DNA from: Sphingomonas cremea
Lineage (GTDB): Bacteria; Pseudomonadota; Alphaproteobacteria; Sphingomonadales; Sphingomonadaceae
Assembly (NCBI RefSeq): GCF_021502585.1
Contig: NZ_JAKFGM010000001.1
Span: forward strand, 620,001-684,000
Reading direction: 5' to 3'
DNA: 64,000 bases
Shown here: piece after piece, positions 25,617 through 36,667 of the stretch
Layout: every line of letters starts with the position of its first letter
How positions within the stretch are numbered: the first letter of the stretch is position 1
Notes under the pieces: generated by a model
What the model saw: only the letters and a program-made list of their open reading frames with translations
The model's database searches: none
Told to the model about the DNA's origin: nothing
Program-made: the position numbers and the translations under genes

Positions 25617-28600
25617 ATGCGTCGCCGCCTGAAACCGTTTCATGCGCTCGAAGGGGCTCAGGCGGCGGCGTCTGACCCGTTGGTGCATGCGGCGCTGTCC
25701 GCGTCGGCCGGTACTGGCAAGACCCATGTGCTGACGTCGCGAGTTTTGCGCCTTCTGCTGCGGGGGACTGCACCCTCGTCGATCCTATGCCTGACCTTCA
25801 CGAAGGCAGGCGCGGCGGAAATGGCCAATCGCATCGGCGAGAGGCTGGCGTATTGGGTGCGCTTACCCGATGCCGATCTCGGGCTCGAGCTCAAGCATCT
25901 TTGCGAGGATTATGATCCGACGATGCGCGAACGCGCTCGCCGATTGTTCGCTGAAGTACTTGATGCACGTGGAGGCGGGCTCAGGATTCAGACGATCCAT
26001 AGTTTCGCCCAGACCTTGCTCGCGTCCTTTCCGATGGAGGCTGGAATTACCCCCGGCTTTCGACCGATCGAGGGGCGGGCAGAGGCCGAGCTGGCGCGAC
26101 GGACCTTGGCGTCCCTGCTGGAGGCAGCTGAAGCGGGTGGGAACGAGCAACTGATTACCGACGTGTCGACGCTCAGTCGCCGATTGGGGGAGACGGGAGC
26201 CGAGGACTACCTCATGGCCTGTGCCGCCGCGCATGAGGTGATGGAGGAATTGGGCGATCCGTCGGCAATTGAAGCCAGGCTGCTTGCGTTGATCGGGATC
26301 GAGAGTGGCGATCCCGAAACTGAAATTACTGACCAGCTTGTCGATGATGCGATCGACCTCGCCCTGTTCGAAAGGCTGATCGCCGCCAATCGAGCCTGGG
26401 GGACGGCGACCGGTGACAAAATTGTAAGCAATCTTTCGGCATTTTTGGCTGCCTCACCCAATGGGAGGCAGGCCCTGCTGCAAGAGGTCGGGTATGGGCT
26501 GGTGACCGGCAGGGGCGAGCCATGCAAGTCGAAACCGAAGCAGCTCGCAGCGGACTCCGACTATGAAATACTGGTTGCAGAATTCGCAAGCTGGCTCACT
26601 GCCCTTCGCACCTTGATCCGGGCCTCCCAGCTGGCGGGTGTCCAGGCAGCGGGGTTGCGGGCGGGCCAGGCTTTCTCGCGCGCCTATTTTCGGGCCAAGC
26701 GTGCGACTGGCGTTGCGGACTTCGATGATTTGATTGCCTGGACTCGGCGACTTTTCGAACAACCCGGCATGGGCGAATGGGTTCGCTACAAGCTCGACCA
26801 GCGGACCGACCATATTCTGGTCGACGAGGCGCAGGACACCAATGCTGACCAATGGGCGATCGTCGATGCCCTCGCTGCCGAGTTTTTCTCAGGCAATCCC
26901 GAAGCCGAGAACCGTTGGCGGACCCTGTTCATGGTGGGTGACTACAAACAGGCGATCTTCGGGTTTCAGGGCACCAATCCCAGGGAGTATGAGCAATTCC
27001 GGGCCAATATCGCATCCCGCGCCGAGGCGTTGCTGGTTGCCGCCGATGAGGCTGAAACCCGGGCGCGTACATTCCAAAACCTGTCGATCGATGCCAGTTT
27101 TCGCTCTTCGCCGCCCGTTCTGGAAGTGGTCGATGCGCTGATCGCAGAAGTCGGTCACCAGGCGATGGGGTTGAGCGCTCCGCCCAATCCGCACCGACCT
27201 CATTTTTCAAGCCGCCCGGGCCGGGTTGAATTGTGGCCGGCCTATGCGCCGCAGATCGAGGCGGAAGACATTGACGAGGGTGAGGAGGGTTGGATCGACG
27301 AGCCAACTCGCCTCTACGCGGACGCAATTGCCCGGCAGGTCAGTCACTGGCTTGCCGAGGCGCCAGTCATGGCCACGACCGGGCGGCCTCTAGCGCCCGG
27401 CGACATTCTCATTCTCGTTAGAAGCAGGACCGAATTGGCGTCGCTTATCGTCGCCCGGCTCTATGCACATCGAGTTCCGGTCGCCGGGATCGACCGGCTG
27501 CACCTTCACAAGCCGCTGGCGGTCAAGGATTTGCTGTCGGCGGTTGGTTTCGCGGTGCAGCCGCTCGACGATCTCAACCTCGCCAACCTGTTGGTATCGC
27601 CCTTGATCGGGTGGAGCCAGGATCAGCTTTATGAACTTGCCCACGACCGCAACGGCAAGCTTTGGACCGAACTAGCTGCCCGGCGCGGTGAACAGGCCCA
27701 CTTTGAGAAAGCGCATGCGATCCTCGGCGGATGGTTGGCGATGGCCGATTACGTTACTCCGTCGCGCTTCCTGGAAACGATCCTTTCGGGGCCGCTCGAT
27801 GGCCGGCGCAAGCTGTTGAGGCGTTTGGGAGAGGCGGCCCGCGACCCGATTGAAGAACTGGTCTCCAGCGCCCTGGCGTTCGAGCAGGAGGAAATTGCAT
27901 CGCTGGATCGCTTCCTGGCCTGGTTCGGCCAGGGCGACGTGGAAGTGAAGCGTGACCCCTCGGCACCGTCCAATGCGGTGCGGGTGATGACCGTGCACGG
28001 AGCCAAAGGCTTGGAAGCGCCGCTGGTGCTGCTGGCCGATGCAACGCATGACCCGGATAAGGTTGGCGGCCCCTCGCCAACGTTTGACGTGCCGTTTCCT
28101 GGGGCAGGGACCATCCCGCTGATCAGGCCGCGCAAGGACGAGTGCGCAAAGATTTTTCGAACCCTGATCGACGCGGCGAAGGCAGCGGGCCAGGAGGAGC
28201 ATTGGAGGCTTGCATATGTCGGCCTGACCCGTGCAGCGGAGCGGCTGGTCGTAGCGGGCGTGAAGCCGAAGCGGGATGTTGCCCAAATGAGTTGGCACTC
28301 CGCGGTTGGGCGGGCAATGCAATCGCTCGGTGCGGCCCCGGCTGAAATCGATGGCTGGGGCAACGCACTGGTCTGGGCTGGTGAGGGCAGGGGCGTCTCG
28401 GCCCGCAAGGCCGGTAAGGCTTCGCTAGAGCCGATCGCCGTGCCTGATTGGCTGCGGCAGCCGGCACCGCCCGAAGCACGACCCCCACGCCCATTGGCGC
28501 CGTCGCAGATTGCCGAAGATCGCGATGCCGCCCCGCCTCCCGGGCCCGAGATGCGGGAGGCCGCTCTTCGCGGCACTTTGCTTCACGCGCTTTTCGAGCG

Positions 28601-29024
28601 CCTGCCAGGGGTACCGGCAGGTACCCGCCGTACGCTCGCAGTCCGCTGGCTCGAACGGGCGGGCGTCGATCATCAGACGCGGCAGGAAATTGCGAGCGCC
28701 GCCTGCGCCCTGATCGAAGATCCGGCTTTCGCCGATCTATTCAGCACCGAAGCGCTGGCCGAAGCGCCGATTGCCGCGACCCTGGCGGATGGCCGAGTGA
28801 TTGCTGGTACCGTCGATCGGCTTTGTATTGACCAGGATTTGGTTCGGGTGATCGATTTCAAGACCGGGCGTGGGGTGCCCGCAGATCTCGCCGGAATCCC
28901 AGCTGCCCACCGTGCCCAAATGGACGCATATGCCGAGGCGCTTAGGGTAATCTTTCCCGGTCGCCGTATTGAAGCTTCGCTTCTCTACACCTCTGGTCCG
29001 CGCCTTATCTCGCTGCCCGGTTGA
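25617..29024 (+). CDS. addA: double-strand break repair helicase AddA
   Basis: A 1135-residue UvrD/RecB-type helicase-nuclease. Walker A is ASAGTGKT at 29-36, the Walker B/motif II is DEAQD at 403-407, motif VI-like YVGLTRAAERL lies near 865, and the RecB nuclease domain at the C-terminus starts with GTVDRL at about 1064 followed by VIDFKTG and QMDAYAEAL. With AddB it forms the alphaproteobacterial RecBCD-type enzyme. No clear ribosome site precedes the chosen ATG. Its promoter probably lies in the 71 bases shared with the divergent small gene. trxA follows 56 bases later. Confidence 0.95.
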   Translation: MRRRLKPFHALEGAQAAASDPLVHAALSASAGTGKTHVLTSRVLRLLLRGTAPSSILCLTFTKAGAAEMANRIGERLAYWVRLPDADLGLELKHLCEDYDPTMRERARRLFAEVLDARGGGLRIQTIHSFAQTLLASFPMEAGITPGFRPIEGRAEAELARRTLASLLEAAEAGGNEQLITDVSTLSRRLGETGAEDYLMACAAAHEVMEELGDPSAIEARLLALIGIESGDPETEITDQLVDDAIDLALFERLIAANRAWGTATGDKIVSNLSAFLAASPNGRQALLQEVGYGLVTGRGEPCKSKPKQLAADSDYEILVAEFASWLTALRTLIRASQLAGVQAAGLRAGQAFSRAYFRAKRATGVADFDDLIAWTRRLFEQPGMGEWVRYKLDQRTDHILVDEAQDTNADQWAIVDALAAEFFSGNPEAENRWRTLFMVGDYKQAIFGFQGTNPREYEQFRANIASRAEALLVAADEAETRARTFQNLSIDASFRSSPPVLEVVDALIAEVGHQAMGLSAPPNPHRPHFSSRPGRVELWPAYAPQIEAEDIDEGEEGWIDEPTRLYADAIARQVSHWLAEAPVMATTGRPLAPGDILILVRSRTELASLIVARLYAHRVPVAGIDRLHLHKPLAVKDLLSAVGFAVQPLDDLNLANLLVSPLIGWSQDQLYELAHDRNGKLWTELAARRGEQAHFEKAHAILGGWLAMADYVTPSRFLETILSGPLDGRRKLLRRLGEAARDPIEELVSSALAFEQEEIASLDRFLAWFGQGDVEVKRDPSAPSNAVRVMTVHGAKGLEAPLVLLADATHDPDKVGGPSPTFDVPFPGAGTIPLIRPRKDECAKIFRTLIDAAKAAGQEEHWRLAYVGLTRAAERLVVAGVKPKRDVAQMSWHSAVGRAMQSLGAAPAEIDGWGNALVWAGEGRGVSARKAGKASLEPIAVPDWLRQPAPPEARPPRPLAPSQIAEDRDAAPPPGPEMREAALRGTLLHALFERLPGVPAGTRRTLAVRWLERAGVDHQTRQEIASAACALIEDPAFADLFSTEALAEAPIAATLADGRVIAGTVDRLCIDQDLVRVIDFKTGRGVPADLAGIPAAHRAQMDAYAEALRVIFPGRRIEASLLYTSGPRLISLPG

Positions 29025-29080
29025 GCCGCACGAATTCAACCCCCATATGAGGGGTCAAGTGAACACGAAGGAGTCCTCGA

Positions 29081-29413
29081 ATGGGCCAGAATACCAAGAC
29101 CGTAACCGATCAGAGCTTCCAGGCGGACGTGCTGGGCTCAGATAAGCCCGTCCTCGTCGATTTCTGGGCGGAATGGTGCGGTCCATGTCGGATGATTGCA
29201 CCGGCCCTTGAGGAGATCGCGGCCGAGCTGGGCGACAAGGTCACCGTCGCGAAGATCAATATCGACGAAAACCCCGATACGCCCGGCCGCTACGGAGTTC
29301 GCGGCATTCCCACGATGCTGCTGTTTAAGAACGGTGAAGCGGTTGCCCAAAAGGTTGGCGCGGCGCCGCGCAGCAACATTCAGCAATGGCTGGAAGGCGA
29401 ATTGGCCTCCTAA
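29081..29413 (+). CDS. trxA: thioredoxin
   Basis: A 110-residue thioredoxin with the redox motif WCGPC at 32-36 (Cys33, Cys36) and the cis-proline in GIPTMLLF. It is the cytoplasmic disulfide reductant for ribonucleotide reductase, peroxiredoxins and others. GAAGGAG sits 7 bases before the ATG. Placement directly after addA is a frequently seen alphaproteobacterial arrangement. Confidence 0.97.
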   Translation: MGQNTKTVTDQSFQADVLGSDKPVLVDFWAEWCGPCRMIAPALEEIAAELGDKVTVAKINIDENPDTPGRYGVRGIPTMLLFKNGEAVAQKVGAAPRSNIQQWLEGELAS

Positions 29414-29441
29414 GCCGCTTTGGCGATTTGGCCGAATCGGA

Positions 29442-29473
29442 GGCCCCGCCCGGTCAATTGACTAGGGCAGGGC
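29442..29473 (+). repeat. inverted repeat between trxA and secA
   Basis: GGCCCCGCCC and GGGCAGGGCC form a 10-bp stem with one mismatch around a spacer that is itself partly palindromic (GGTCAATTGACTA). No T tract follows, so it is not a classic intrinsic terminator. It could still end trxA transcription with Rho or stabilise the 3' end. Confidence 0.5.
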
Positions 29474-29565
29474 CGCTCCCTACATCGCAGCGCAACATCG
29501 CCCGCGCGCGGGCGACCTTTCCTGCTGCCCTCGCGCATCCGGTTTATTGAGGAATTTTTCGCAAC

Positions 29566-32319
29566 ATGCTCGCCTCCCTGGCCAAAAGCATCTTCGGTTC
29601 GGCCAACGACCGCTACGTCCGCTCGCTCGGGCGATTCGTCGACACCATCAATGGCTTTGAGCCGACCATTTCGGCGATGACCGACGAGGAATTGCGCGGT
29701 CAGACGGTGCTGTTCCGGCAGCGCCTGGCCGATGGCGCCAAGCTAGACGACCTGCTCCCCGAAGCATTTGCAACGGTGCGAGAAGCCGCGAAGCGAACGC
29801 TTGGCCAGCGCCATTACGATGTCCAGATGATCGGCGGCATCGCACTCCATCGCGGTGAGATCGCTGAAATGCGCACCGGCGAAGGCAAGACGCTGGTCGC
29901 GACGTTGGCGACCTACTTGAACGCGCTTCCCGGCAAGGGCGTCCATGTCGTCACCGTCAACGACTATCTGGCCAGGCGCGATGCCGAGTGGATGGGGCAG
30001 ATCTACCGATTCCTCGGTTTGACTGTCGGGGTCATCGTTCCCAACCTTTCGGATTATGAGCGGCGCGAGGCTTATCAGGCCGATATCACCTACGCGACCA
30101 ACAATGAACTCGGCTTCGACTACCTCCGCGACAATATGAAATATTCGCGCGAGCAGATGGTCCAGCGACCGTTCAATTACGCGATCGTCGACGAAGTTGA
30201 CTCGATCCTGATCGACGAGGCGCGCACTCCGTTGATCATTTCCGGCCCCACCGACGACAAATCCGATCTGTACATGGGCGTCGACGCCATCGTGAAGCAG
30301 TTTGACGAAAGCGATTATGAGAAGGACGAGAAGCAGAAAAGCATCGTCCTTACCGAAGAGGGCACCGAAAAAGCCGAGCGGATGCTCGAGACGGCCGGAT
30401 TGATCGAAGGCCAGAATCTTTACGATATCGCCAACACCCAGGTGGTTCATCACCTCAACCAGGCCCTCAAAGCCAACAAGATGTTCAAGCGGGACATCGA
30501 TTACATCGAGAAGGACGGGAAGATCGTCATCATCGACGAATTCACCGGACGAATGATGGATGGCCGACGCTGGTCGGATGGGCTTCACCAGGCGGTGGAA
30601 GCCAAGGAGGGTGTCCAGATCGAGCCAGAGAACCAGACTCTCGCGTCGATCACCTTCCAAAACTATTTCCGCATGTATCCGAAGCTGGCCGGCATGACCG
30701 GCACGGCGGCGACCGAAGCTCCGGAATTCTTTGACATCTATCGAATGAACGTCGTGTCGATTCCAACCAACGTCCCGGTCAAGCGGATCGACGAGGACGA
30801 CGAATTCTACAAGAATATCACCGACAAGTTCGGCGCGATCGCCAAGGAAATTCGCTCACGGCAGGAAAAGGGCCAGCCGGTCCTGGTCGGCACAGTTTCG
30901 ATCGAAAAGTCGGAGATGCTCAGCGAATTTCTCAACAAAGAGAACATCCAGCATTCGGTTCTTAACGCCCGCTTCCATGAGAGTGAGGCGCATATCGTCG
31001 CCCAGGCAGGCCGGATCGGCATGGTCACCATCGCCACCAACATGGCCGGTCGCGGCACTGATATTAAGCTTGGCGGCAATATCGATTTCCGCGTCGAAGA
31101 TGAATTGAAGGACGTTCCCGAGGGGCCTGAGCGGGACGCCGCGATCGCGAAGATCGAAGAGGAGATCGAAGCCGAAAAGCAGAAGGTGCTAGAGGCGGGC
31201 GGCCTGTTCGTGCTGGGCACGGAGCGCCACGAGAGCCGTCGCATCGACAACCAGCTGCGCGGCCGTTCGGGGCGCCAGGGCGATCCCGGCCTTTCGCGAT
31301 TCTACCTGAGCCTGGACGATGATCTTTTGCGCATCTTCGGGCCGCAGACGGCCTTTGCCCGGCTAATGAACAAGAACCTCGAGGATGGGGAGGCAATCAT
31401 TTCGCCGTGGATCTCCAAGGCGATCGAAACGGCGCAAAAGAAGGTCGAAGCGCGCAACTACGACATCCGCAAGCAGGTCGTTGAGTTCGACGACGTCATG
31501 AACGACCAGCGCAAGGTGATATACGAGCAGCGCGCCGAGATCATGGACGCCGACCACGTAAGCGACGTGGTTGAGGATTTCCGGGCCGAAACCATAGCCT
31601 CGCTGGTTGCTACCCATTGCCCGCCTGGAACCTACCCTGAACAGTGGGATGTCGGTGGCCTAAGAGAGAGCGTCGACGCAGTCCTCGACCTGCAGCCGCC
31701 GCTCGATGAATGGCTTGCCGAAGAAGCTGTCGAGCAGGACATCGTCATCGAGCGCCTGCAGGAAATGGCGAACGCCAAGATGTTGGCAAAGACCGATGCG
31801 GTCGCGCGCGAACGCTGGATCGATATCGAAAAGAGCGTGCTCATCCAGACGCTCGACCATCATTGGAAAGAGCATTTGGCCACGCTCGATGCGCTGCGGG
31901 CTGTCATCCATCTTCGCAGCTATGCGCAAAAGAAGCCGATCGATGAATATAAGCAGGAGGCATTCCTGCTGTTCGAGCGGCTTTTGGTGGAAATCCGAGA
32001 GAACGTCACCCGCATGTTGCTTCGTGCCCAGGTCCAGTTCGACGAGCCCGCGCCCGTGCAGATGATGCCGATGGGCGCATCGGTGCTTCCGGACTTCATC
32101 ACCCACCATATCGACCCGCTGTCGGGCGATGACGATACCGCTGACTTTGATTCAGGCGGGACATTGCTTTCCAGCCTGCCGCCGATGCAGGCGCCGCGGC
32201 CGTCGCTGCCGGAGCAAACTGCCGACGGGGAGACCATCGTTGCGCCGGCCAGCCGCAATGCTCCATGCCCGTGCGGATCGGGGCAGAAATATAAGCATTG
32301 CCACGGCCAAACGGCCTGA
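29566..32319 (+). CDS. secA: preprotein translocase ATPase SecA
   Basis: The 917-residue motor that drives unfolded preproteins through SecYEG. Walker A is MRTGEGKT at 102-109, the DEAD-like Walker B is DEVD from 209, and [16 protein letters not shown] marks NBD2. The C-terminal zinc finger uses Cys901, Cys903, Cys912 and His913 ([13 protein letters not shown]), which binds SecB and phospholipid. The length is normal. The stop lies three bases from the stop of the convergent acyltransferase. Confidence 0.98.
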   Translation: MLASLAKSIFGSANDRYVRSLGRFVDTINGFEPTISAMTDEELRGQTVLFRQRLADGAKLDDLLPEAFATVREAAKRTLGQRHYDVQMIGGIALHRGEIAEMRTGEGKTLVATLATYLNALPGKGVHVVTVNDYLARRDAEWMGQIYRFLGLTVGVIVPNLSDYERREAYQADITYATNNELGFDYLRDNMKYSREQMVQRPFNYAIVDEVDSILIDEARTPLIISGPTDDKSDLYMGVDAIVKQFDESDYEKDEKQKSIVLTEEGTEKAERMLETAGLIEGQNLYDIANTQVVHHLNQALKANKMFKRDIDYIEKDGKIVIIDEFTGRMMDGRRWSDGLHQAVEAKEGVQIEPENQTLASITFQNYFRMYPKLAGMTGTAATEAPEFFDIYRMNVVSIPTNVPVKRIDEDDEFYKNITDKFGAIAKEIRSRQEKGQPVLVGTVSIEKSEMLSEFLNKENIQHSVLNARFHESEAHIVAQAGRIGMVTIATNMAGRGTDIKLGGNIDFRVEDELKDVPEGPERDAAIAKIEEEIEAEKQKVLEAGGLFVLGTERHESRRIDNQLRGRSGRQGDPGLSRFYLSLDDDLLRIFGPQTAFARLMNKNLEDGEAIISPWISKAIETAQKKVEARNYDIRKQVVEFDDVMNDQRKVIYEQRAEIMDADHVSDVVEDFRAETIASLVATHCPPGTYPEQWDVGGLRESVDAVLDLQPPLDEWLAEEAVEQDIVIERLQEMANAKMLAKTDAVARERWIDIEKSVLIQTLDHHWKEHLATLDALRAVIHLRSYAQKKPIDEYKQEAFLLFERLLVEIRENVTRMLLRAQVQFDEPAPVQMMPMGASVLPDFITHHIDPLSGDDDTADFDSGGTLLSSLPPMQAPRPSLPEQTADGETIVAPASRNAPCPCGSGQKYKHCHGQTA

Positions 32320-32322
32320 CGA

Positions 32323-33447
32323 TCAGGCGGCGAGGCGGCTTTGCAGCATGCGTCGTCGCAGCCAGTTTTGCGCTGGTAGTTCGAACCATCGGTAACTGAT
32401 CGCGGCCACCGTCAAAGTGACGCCCAAATAGGCAGCCAGGAATAGCGGGTTGGTCAACGGCGGCGTCAGCCCGCTCGCAGCGACGCCGATCGCGAGCATC
32501 AGCTGCAACGGGAAATGCAGCAAGTAGCTTGAGTAGGTAAGGTTGCCTGCCGCCTGGATAGGCCGATGCCAGCGGCGTGGAAGTGGCATTTGCGCCAGCA
32601 ACACCAGCATGCACGGCGCCGCAACCAGCAGGAAAGTCGGAATCTTTGCCCGCTCGGCAAGTGCTCCGGTGGCCGCGAAAATGACGATGACGGCGACGAG
32701 GACGGGACCGGCAAACCGTCGGGCCTTCGGTGGCGCGAGCGAGGCCAGTCCGCCGGCAAAGAAGAAGGTCGCGCAGCCGATCGACGCCCATTCAATCCCG
32801 GCCAGCAATAACGCTACCCCGGCTACGACGACTCCGATGCAAAGCTCTCTGGACGGCGCAAAGCGGCGCAACAGCAAGAAGAAGAATGCGTACACTGCTA
32901 CTTCGGCCGAAATCGACCAGATCGGACCGTTGAAGTTGAACGGCGGTGACTCACCCCAGTCGGTCGCGAGGAAGATCTGATGGACGAACATGCCCGGGTC
33001 GTCGGTGGGGTAGATGAAATTCGAAGCCGCAAAGTGGCGGTAGACATATTGCAGTCCGACGACGCCGACCAGCGTCACGATATGGAGCGGGTAGAGCCGA
33101 GAAAAGCGCAACCAGAAGAAGTCGCGCGCTGCCACCGCGCCTGCGTTGATGGATGCGGCATATTTCCAGAAGAAGATGTAGCCGCTGATCGCCCAAAAGA
33201 CCTGAACGCCAAATTGGCCATAGTCGTAGAAAAGCCAAAATAGCGAATAGAAGGGGGCCTCGGCCCTGCTCACCGCTTCCATCCCGGCCATCCGGGCAAA
33301 GTGGCGATAATGAAAGAATAGGACGGCCATCGCCGAGGCAAAACGCAAAAGCTCGAGCCCCAGGAGCTTGTCGCTTTCCGGGCGCGCCGCCACGGTGCAC
33401 TCGAATGGCACGCTGGCCTGAAGGTCTATTGGCCGGGAATATCCCAT
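32323..33447 (-). CDS. acyltransferase 3 family membrane protein (OafA/YrhL type)
   Basis: A 374-residue polytopic membrane protein. LLGLELLRFASAMAVLFFHYRHF at the start is the family's first helix with the invariant R and H; WSISAEVAVYAFFF and YLLHFPLQ are further signature blocks, and about ten hydrophobic segments can be counted. Such enzymes O-acylate cell-surface glycans, lipids or antibiotics; the acceptor here is unknown. I chose the ATG at 33447 because the family begins close to this point; the frame stays open upstream to 33705, but that would overlap putA. It is divergent from putA with 108 bases between. Confidence 0.88.
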   Translation of the reverse strand: MGYSRPIDLQASVPFECTVAARPESDKLLGLELLRFASAMAVLFFHYRHFARMAGMEAVSRAEAPFYSLFWLFYDYGQFGVQVFWAISGYIFFWKYAASINAGAVAARDFFWLRFSRLYPLHIVTLVGVVGLQYVYRHFAASNFIYPTDDPGMFVHQIFLATDWGESPPFNFNGPIWSISAEVAVYAFFFLLLRRFAPSRELCIGVVVAGVALLLAGIEWASIGCATFFFAGGLASLAPPKARRFAGPVLVAVIVIFAATGALAERAKIPTFLLVAAPCMLVLLAQMPLPRRWHRPIQAAGNLTYSSYLLHFPLQLMLAIGVAASGLTPPLTNPLFLAAYLGVTLTVAAISYRWFELPAQNWLRRRMLQSRLAA

Positions 33448-33555
33448 AGTCGCCCCATACGGGAAAATGGTTACTGAAATCCCGTAATTGACCGCTGGTA
33501 AGCGGAGCCCGGAGCGCCTATTTCGCCGCGCAAACGAGTTTCCCGGAAAGACCAG

Positions 33556-36500
33556 ATGATCGACCGAACCGCGCTTCGACTTGCCTATCGGCCCAACGAG
33601 AATGAAGTGGTGCAGGAGCGACTTGCCCAAGCCAAGCTGAGCGCGGCGCAGCAGGCCGAGGCCAACGCAATGGCTCGGACCTTGGTCAAGGCAGTACGGT
33701 CTCACAAGGCGGCGGGGCTGGACGCATTCCTACAGGCGTACGACCTCGGCTCGGATGAGGGCATTGCGCTCATGTGTCTTGCCGAGGCGCTGCTTCGCAT
33801 TCCCGATGCAGAGACCGCTGACGAACTGATTGCCGACAAGCTTTCAGGGCCGGATTGGACCGAGAAGCTGGGCGATAGTCGATCGACGTTTGTCAATGCT
33901 GCGACTTTCTCGCTGCTCCTGACGGGCAAGGTGCTTGAAGAGGCAAATGACAAGTCGGACAATTGGCGTGCCGCACTTGGCCGTGCTGTCGGTCGCCTTG
34001 GCGAACCGGTGATCCGCACCGCGGTCAGCCAGGCGATGAAGATCCTCGGTCGCCAGTTCGTATTCGGGCGCACGATAGGCGAGGCGCTGAAGCGCGCGGC
34101 GCCTGAGCGAGCCAGGGGATGGAGCCACAGCTTCGATATGCTGGGTGAGGCGGCCAAAACTCATTCTGACGCGGCGCGCTATGCGCGGGCCTATGCTGGC
34201 GCGCTCGACACGATCGCGGCAAGCGCGAAGGGTGGATTCCGCAAGGCAGCAGGGATTTCGGTAAAGCTCAGCGCGCTTCATCCGCGCTATGAATGGAGCC
34301 ACGCCGAAGAAGCCAAGGCAGCGATTCTTCCGGTGTTGCACGATCTCGCGCTCAGAGCATCAAAAGCCAACGTCCATTTCACCATCGACGCGGAAGAAGC
34401 CGATCGGCTTGAGTTGTCGATGGATATCATTGAGTCGCTGGCCGCAGACGATGTGTTGTTCGCCAATGGGTGGGGCGGTTTCGGGTTGGCGCTTCAGGCC
34501 TATTCTAAGCGAGCCGTGCCGCTGGTCGACTGGACGATCGAGCTTGCCCGCAAGCACCAGCGCAAGCTGATGGTCCGCCTGGTTAAGGGCGCGTACTGGG
34601 ATAGCGAAATCAAAGTTGCACAGGTCGCTGGGCTTGCCGACTACCCTGTGTTCACCCGCAAGGTGGCGACTGATGTCAGCTACCTTGCCTGCGCCAAGCG
34701 GTTGCTTGCCGCGAGCGATTGCATCTACCCGGCCTTTGCCACTCATAATGCCAATACGATCGGGGCGGTGAAGGCGCTGGCCGGAAAGACGCCGTTCGAG
34801 TTCCAGCGGCTGCACGGCATGGGTGAGGGGCTTTACGAGGAGCTGGCCGAGCTCGAGCGGGGCATCGGCGACGAACCCACCCCGGTGCGCATCTACGCCC
34901 CCGTCGGCAGCCACAAGGAGTTGCTGGCCTATCTTGTACGCCGCCTGCTCGAAAACGGCGCTAATTCAAGCTTCGTCAACCGCATCGCCGATGACGAAAT
35001 CCCGGTCGACGATCTCGTCCGCGATCCAGTTGCCGAGCTCCAAAAGCTCCAACCGAAGCGCAATCCCGCCATCCCGCTGCCCAATGCCATTTTCGGCGAA
35101 GATCGCATCAATAGTGCAGGCGTCGACCTGAGCGATCCTCTGGTCCGCGAACCGTTGATGAAGAAGCTGGCCAAGCTTGAGGCAAAGCATTGGACGGCTG
35201 TCCCTACTGGGGGTGGCAAAGGCGAAAAGGTGCAGATCGCCGCGCCATATGACACGTCGCTGATCGTCGGCGAAGCGACCTGGGCGAGCGAGGCCGACGT
35301 CGACCGCATGGTACGCGCCGCTCATGCCGCGCAGATAGGCTGGGACCAGCTTGGCGGTTGGGAACGGGCGAGGCTGCTGAACCGCGCCGCCGACCTGTTT
35401 GAGCAGCACCGCGAGGAGCTTTTCTCGCTATGCGTTCGCGAAGCCGGCAAGACCGTCCCCGATGCCGTTTTGGAGGTACGCGAGGCGGTCGACTTCCTAC
35501 GCTATTACGCCAGCGAGGCGCGTCGCTTGTGCGGTAATGTCACCACGTTGCCCGGTCCGACCGGCGAACTGAACGAGCTCCGCCTCCACGGTCGCGGCGT
35601 GTTCGCTTGTATTTCGCCCTGGAACTTCCCGCTGGCGATCTTCATCGGTCCAGTTGCGGCGGCCCTTGCCGCCGGCAATGCCGCAATCGCCAAGCCTGCC
35701 GAACAAACCCCCCTTATCGGTGCCCGGGCGATTGAGCTGATGCATGCCGCCGGAATTCCCAAGGCAATCGTCCAGTTGGCTCCGGGCGACGGCCGCGTCG
35801 GCGCGGCTTTGACCAGTCATCCGCTGATCGCCGGCGTGGCTTTCACTGGGTCGACGGACACTGCAAAAGCGATCAACCGCGGTCTCGCCAACCGCGAGGG
35901 CCCGATCGTCCCGCTGATCGCCGAAACCGGCGGGCAGAATGCGATGATCGTCGATTCATCGGCACTTCCTGAACAGGTCACCCGCGACGTCGTCGCTTCT
36001 GCTTTCCAGAGTGCCGGTCAGCGCTGTTCGGCGCTCCGCGTATTGTTCGTCCAGGACGATGTGGCGGACTCGATGCTGGAAATGATCGCCGGGGCAATGG
36101 AAGCGCTGAATGTCGGCGACCCCAGTGACCTTACGACCGATGTCGGCCCCGTAATCGACACCGATGCCAGGGCCGCGCTTGATGCCCATCTCGCAGAATT
36201 GAAATCCAAGGGCCGGCTACTGGCGGAGGTCAGGCTGCCGGGCCATGCCGCGCGCGGCCATTTCGTCACCCCGTCGATGTATGAGATCAAGATTCTGAAG
36301 GAGTTGGACCGCGAACATTTCGGCCCGATCCTCCATGTTGTGCGGTGGAAATCGGGAGAACTCGACAAGGTAATCCAGGCGATCAACGCCACCGGCTATG
36401 GCTTGACGCTTGGCCTTCAAAGCCGGATCGACACCACCCGCCAATATGTCGAAGCCAATGCCAGGGTCGGAAACCTTTACGTCAACCGCAACCAGATTGG

Positions 36501-36666
36501 CGCGGTCGTTGAAAGCCAGCCGTTCGGCGGGGAGGGATTGTCGGGCACCGGTCCCAAGGCTGGCGGCCCACATTATGTCGCCCGTTTCGCAACCGAGCGC
36601 GTCACCTGCATCGATACGACGGCCGCAGGCGGCAATGCGTCGCTGATGGCCGCTATGGAGGGCTAG
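33556..36666 (+). CDS. putA: bifunctional proline dehydrogenase / L-glutamate gamma-semialdehyde dehydrogenase
   Basis: A 1036-residue enzyme that oxidises proline to glutamate in two steps. The proline dehydrogenase barrel includes RLVKGAYWDSEIK and THNANTI; the aldehyde dehydrogenase half has ISPWNFPLAIF, the conserved FTGST, ETGGQNAM and catalytic Cys824 in SAGQRCSALR. The protein starts directly with the alpha-domain, so it lacks the ribbon-helix-helix DNA-binding domain of E. coli PutA and cannot self-repress that way. This is the short type. A GNAT gene begins one base after its stop. Confidence 0.97.
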   Translation: MIDRTALRLAYRPNENEVVQERLAQAKLSAAQQAEANAMARTLVKAVRSHKAAGLDAFLQAYDLGSDEGIALMCLAEALLRIPDAETADELIADKLSGPDWTEKLGDSRSTFVNAATFSLLLTGKVLEEANDKSDNWRAALGRAVGRLGEPVIRTAVSQAMKILGRQFVFGRTIGEALKRAAPERARGWSHSFDMLGEAAKTHSDAARYARAYAGALDTIAASAKGGFRKAAGISVKLSALHPRYEWSHAEEAKAAILPVLHDLALRASKANVHFTIDAEEADRLELSMDIIESLAADDVLFANGWGGFGLALQAYSKRAVPLVDWTIELARKHQRKLMVRLVKGAYWDSEIKVAQVAGLADYPVFTRKVATDVSYLACAKRLLAASDCIYPAFATHNANTIGAVKALAGKTPFEFQRLHGMGEGLYEELAELERGIGDEPTPVRIYAPVGSHKELLAYLVRRLLENGANSSFVNRIADDEIPVDDLVRDPVAELQKLQPKRNPAIPLPNAIFGEDRINSAGVDLSDPLVREPLMKKLAKLEAKHWTAVPTGGGKGEKVQIAAPYDTSLIVGEATWASEADVDRMVRAAHAAQIGWDQLGGWERARLLNRAADLFEQHREELFSLCVREAGKTVPDAVLEVREAVDFLRYYASEARRLCGNVTTLPGPTGELNELRLHGRGVFACISPWNFPLAIFIGPVAAALAAGNAAIAKPAEQTPLIGARAIELMHAAGIPKAIVQLAPGDGRVGAALTSHPLIAGVAFTGSTDTAKAINRGLANREGPIVPLIAETGGQNAMIVDSSALPEQVTRDVVASAFQSAGQRCSALRVLFVQDDVADSMLEMIAGAMEALNVGDPSDLTTDVGPVIDTDARAALDAHLAELKSKGRLLAEVRLPGHAARGHFVTPSMYEIKILKELDREHFGPILHVVRWKSGELDKVIQAINATGYGLTLGLQSRIDTTRQYVEANARVGNLYVNRNQIGAVVESQPFGGEGLSGTGPKAGGPHYVARFATERVTCIDTTAAGGNASLMAAMEG

Positions 36667-36667
36667 G

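Noticed and set aside
25378-25632. 84-codon plus-strand frame between addB and addA
   Set aside because: No ribosome site and composition unlike a protein; the opposite strand carries the better-supported 50-residue gene.
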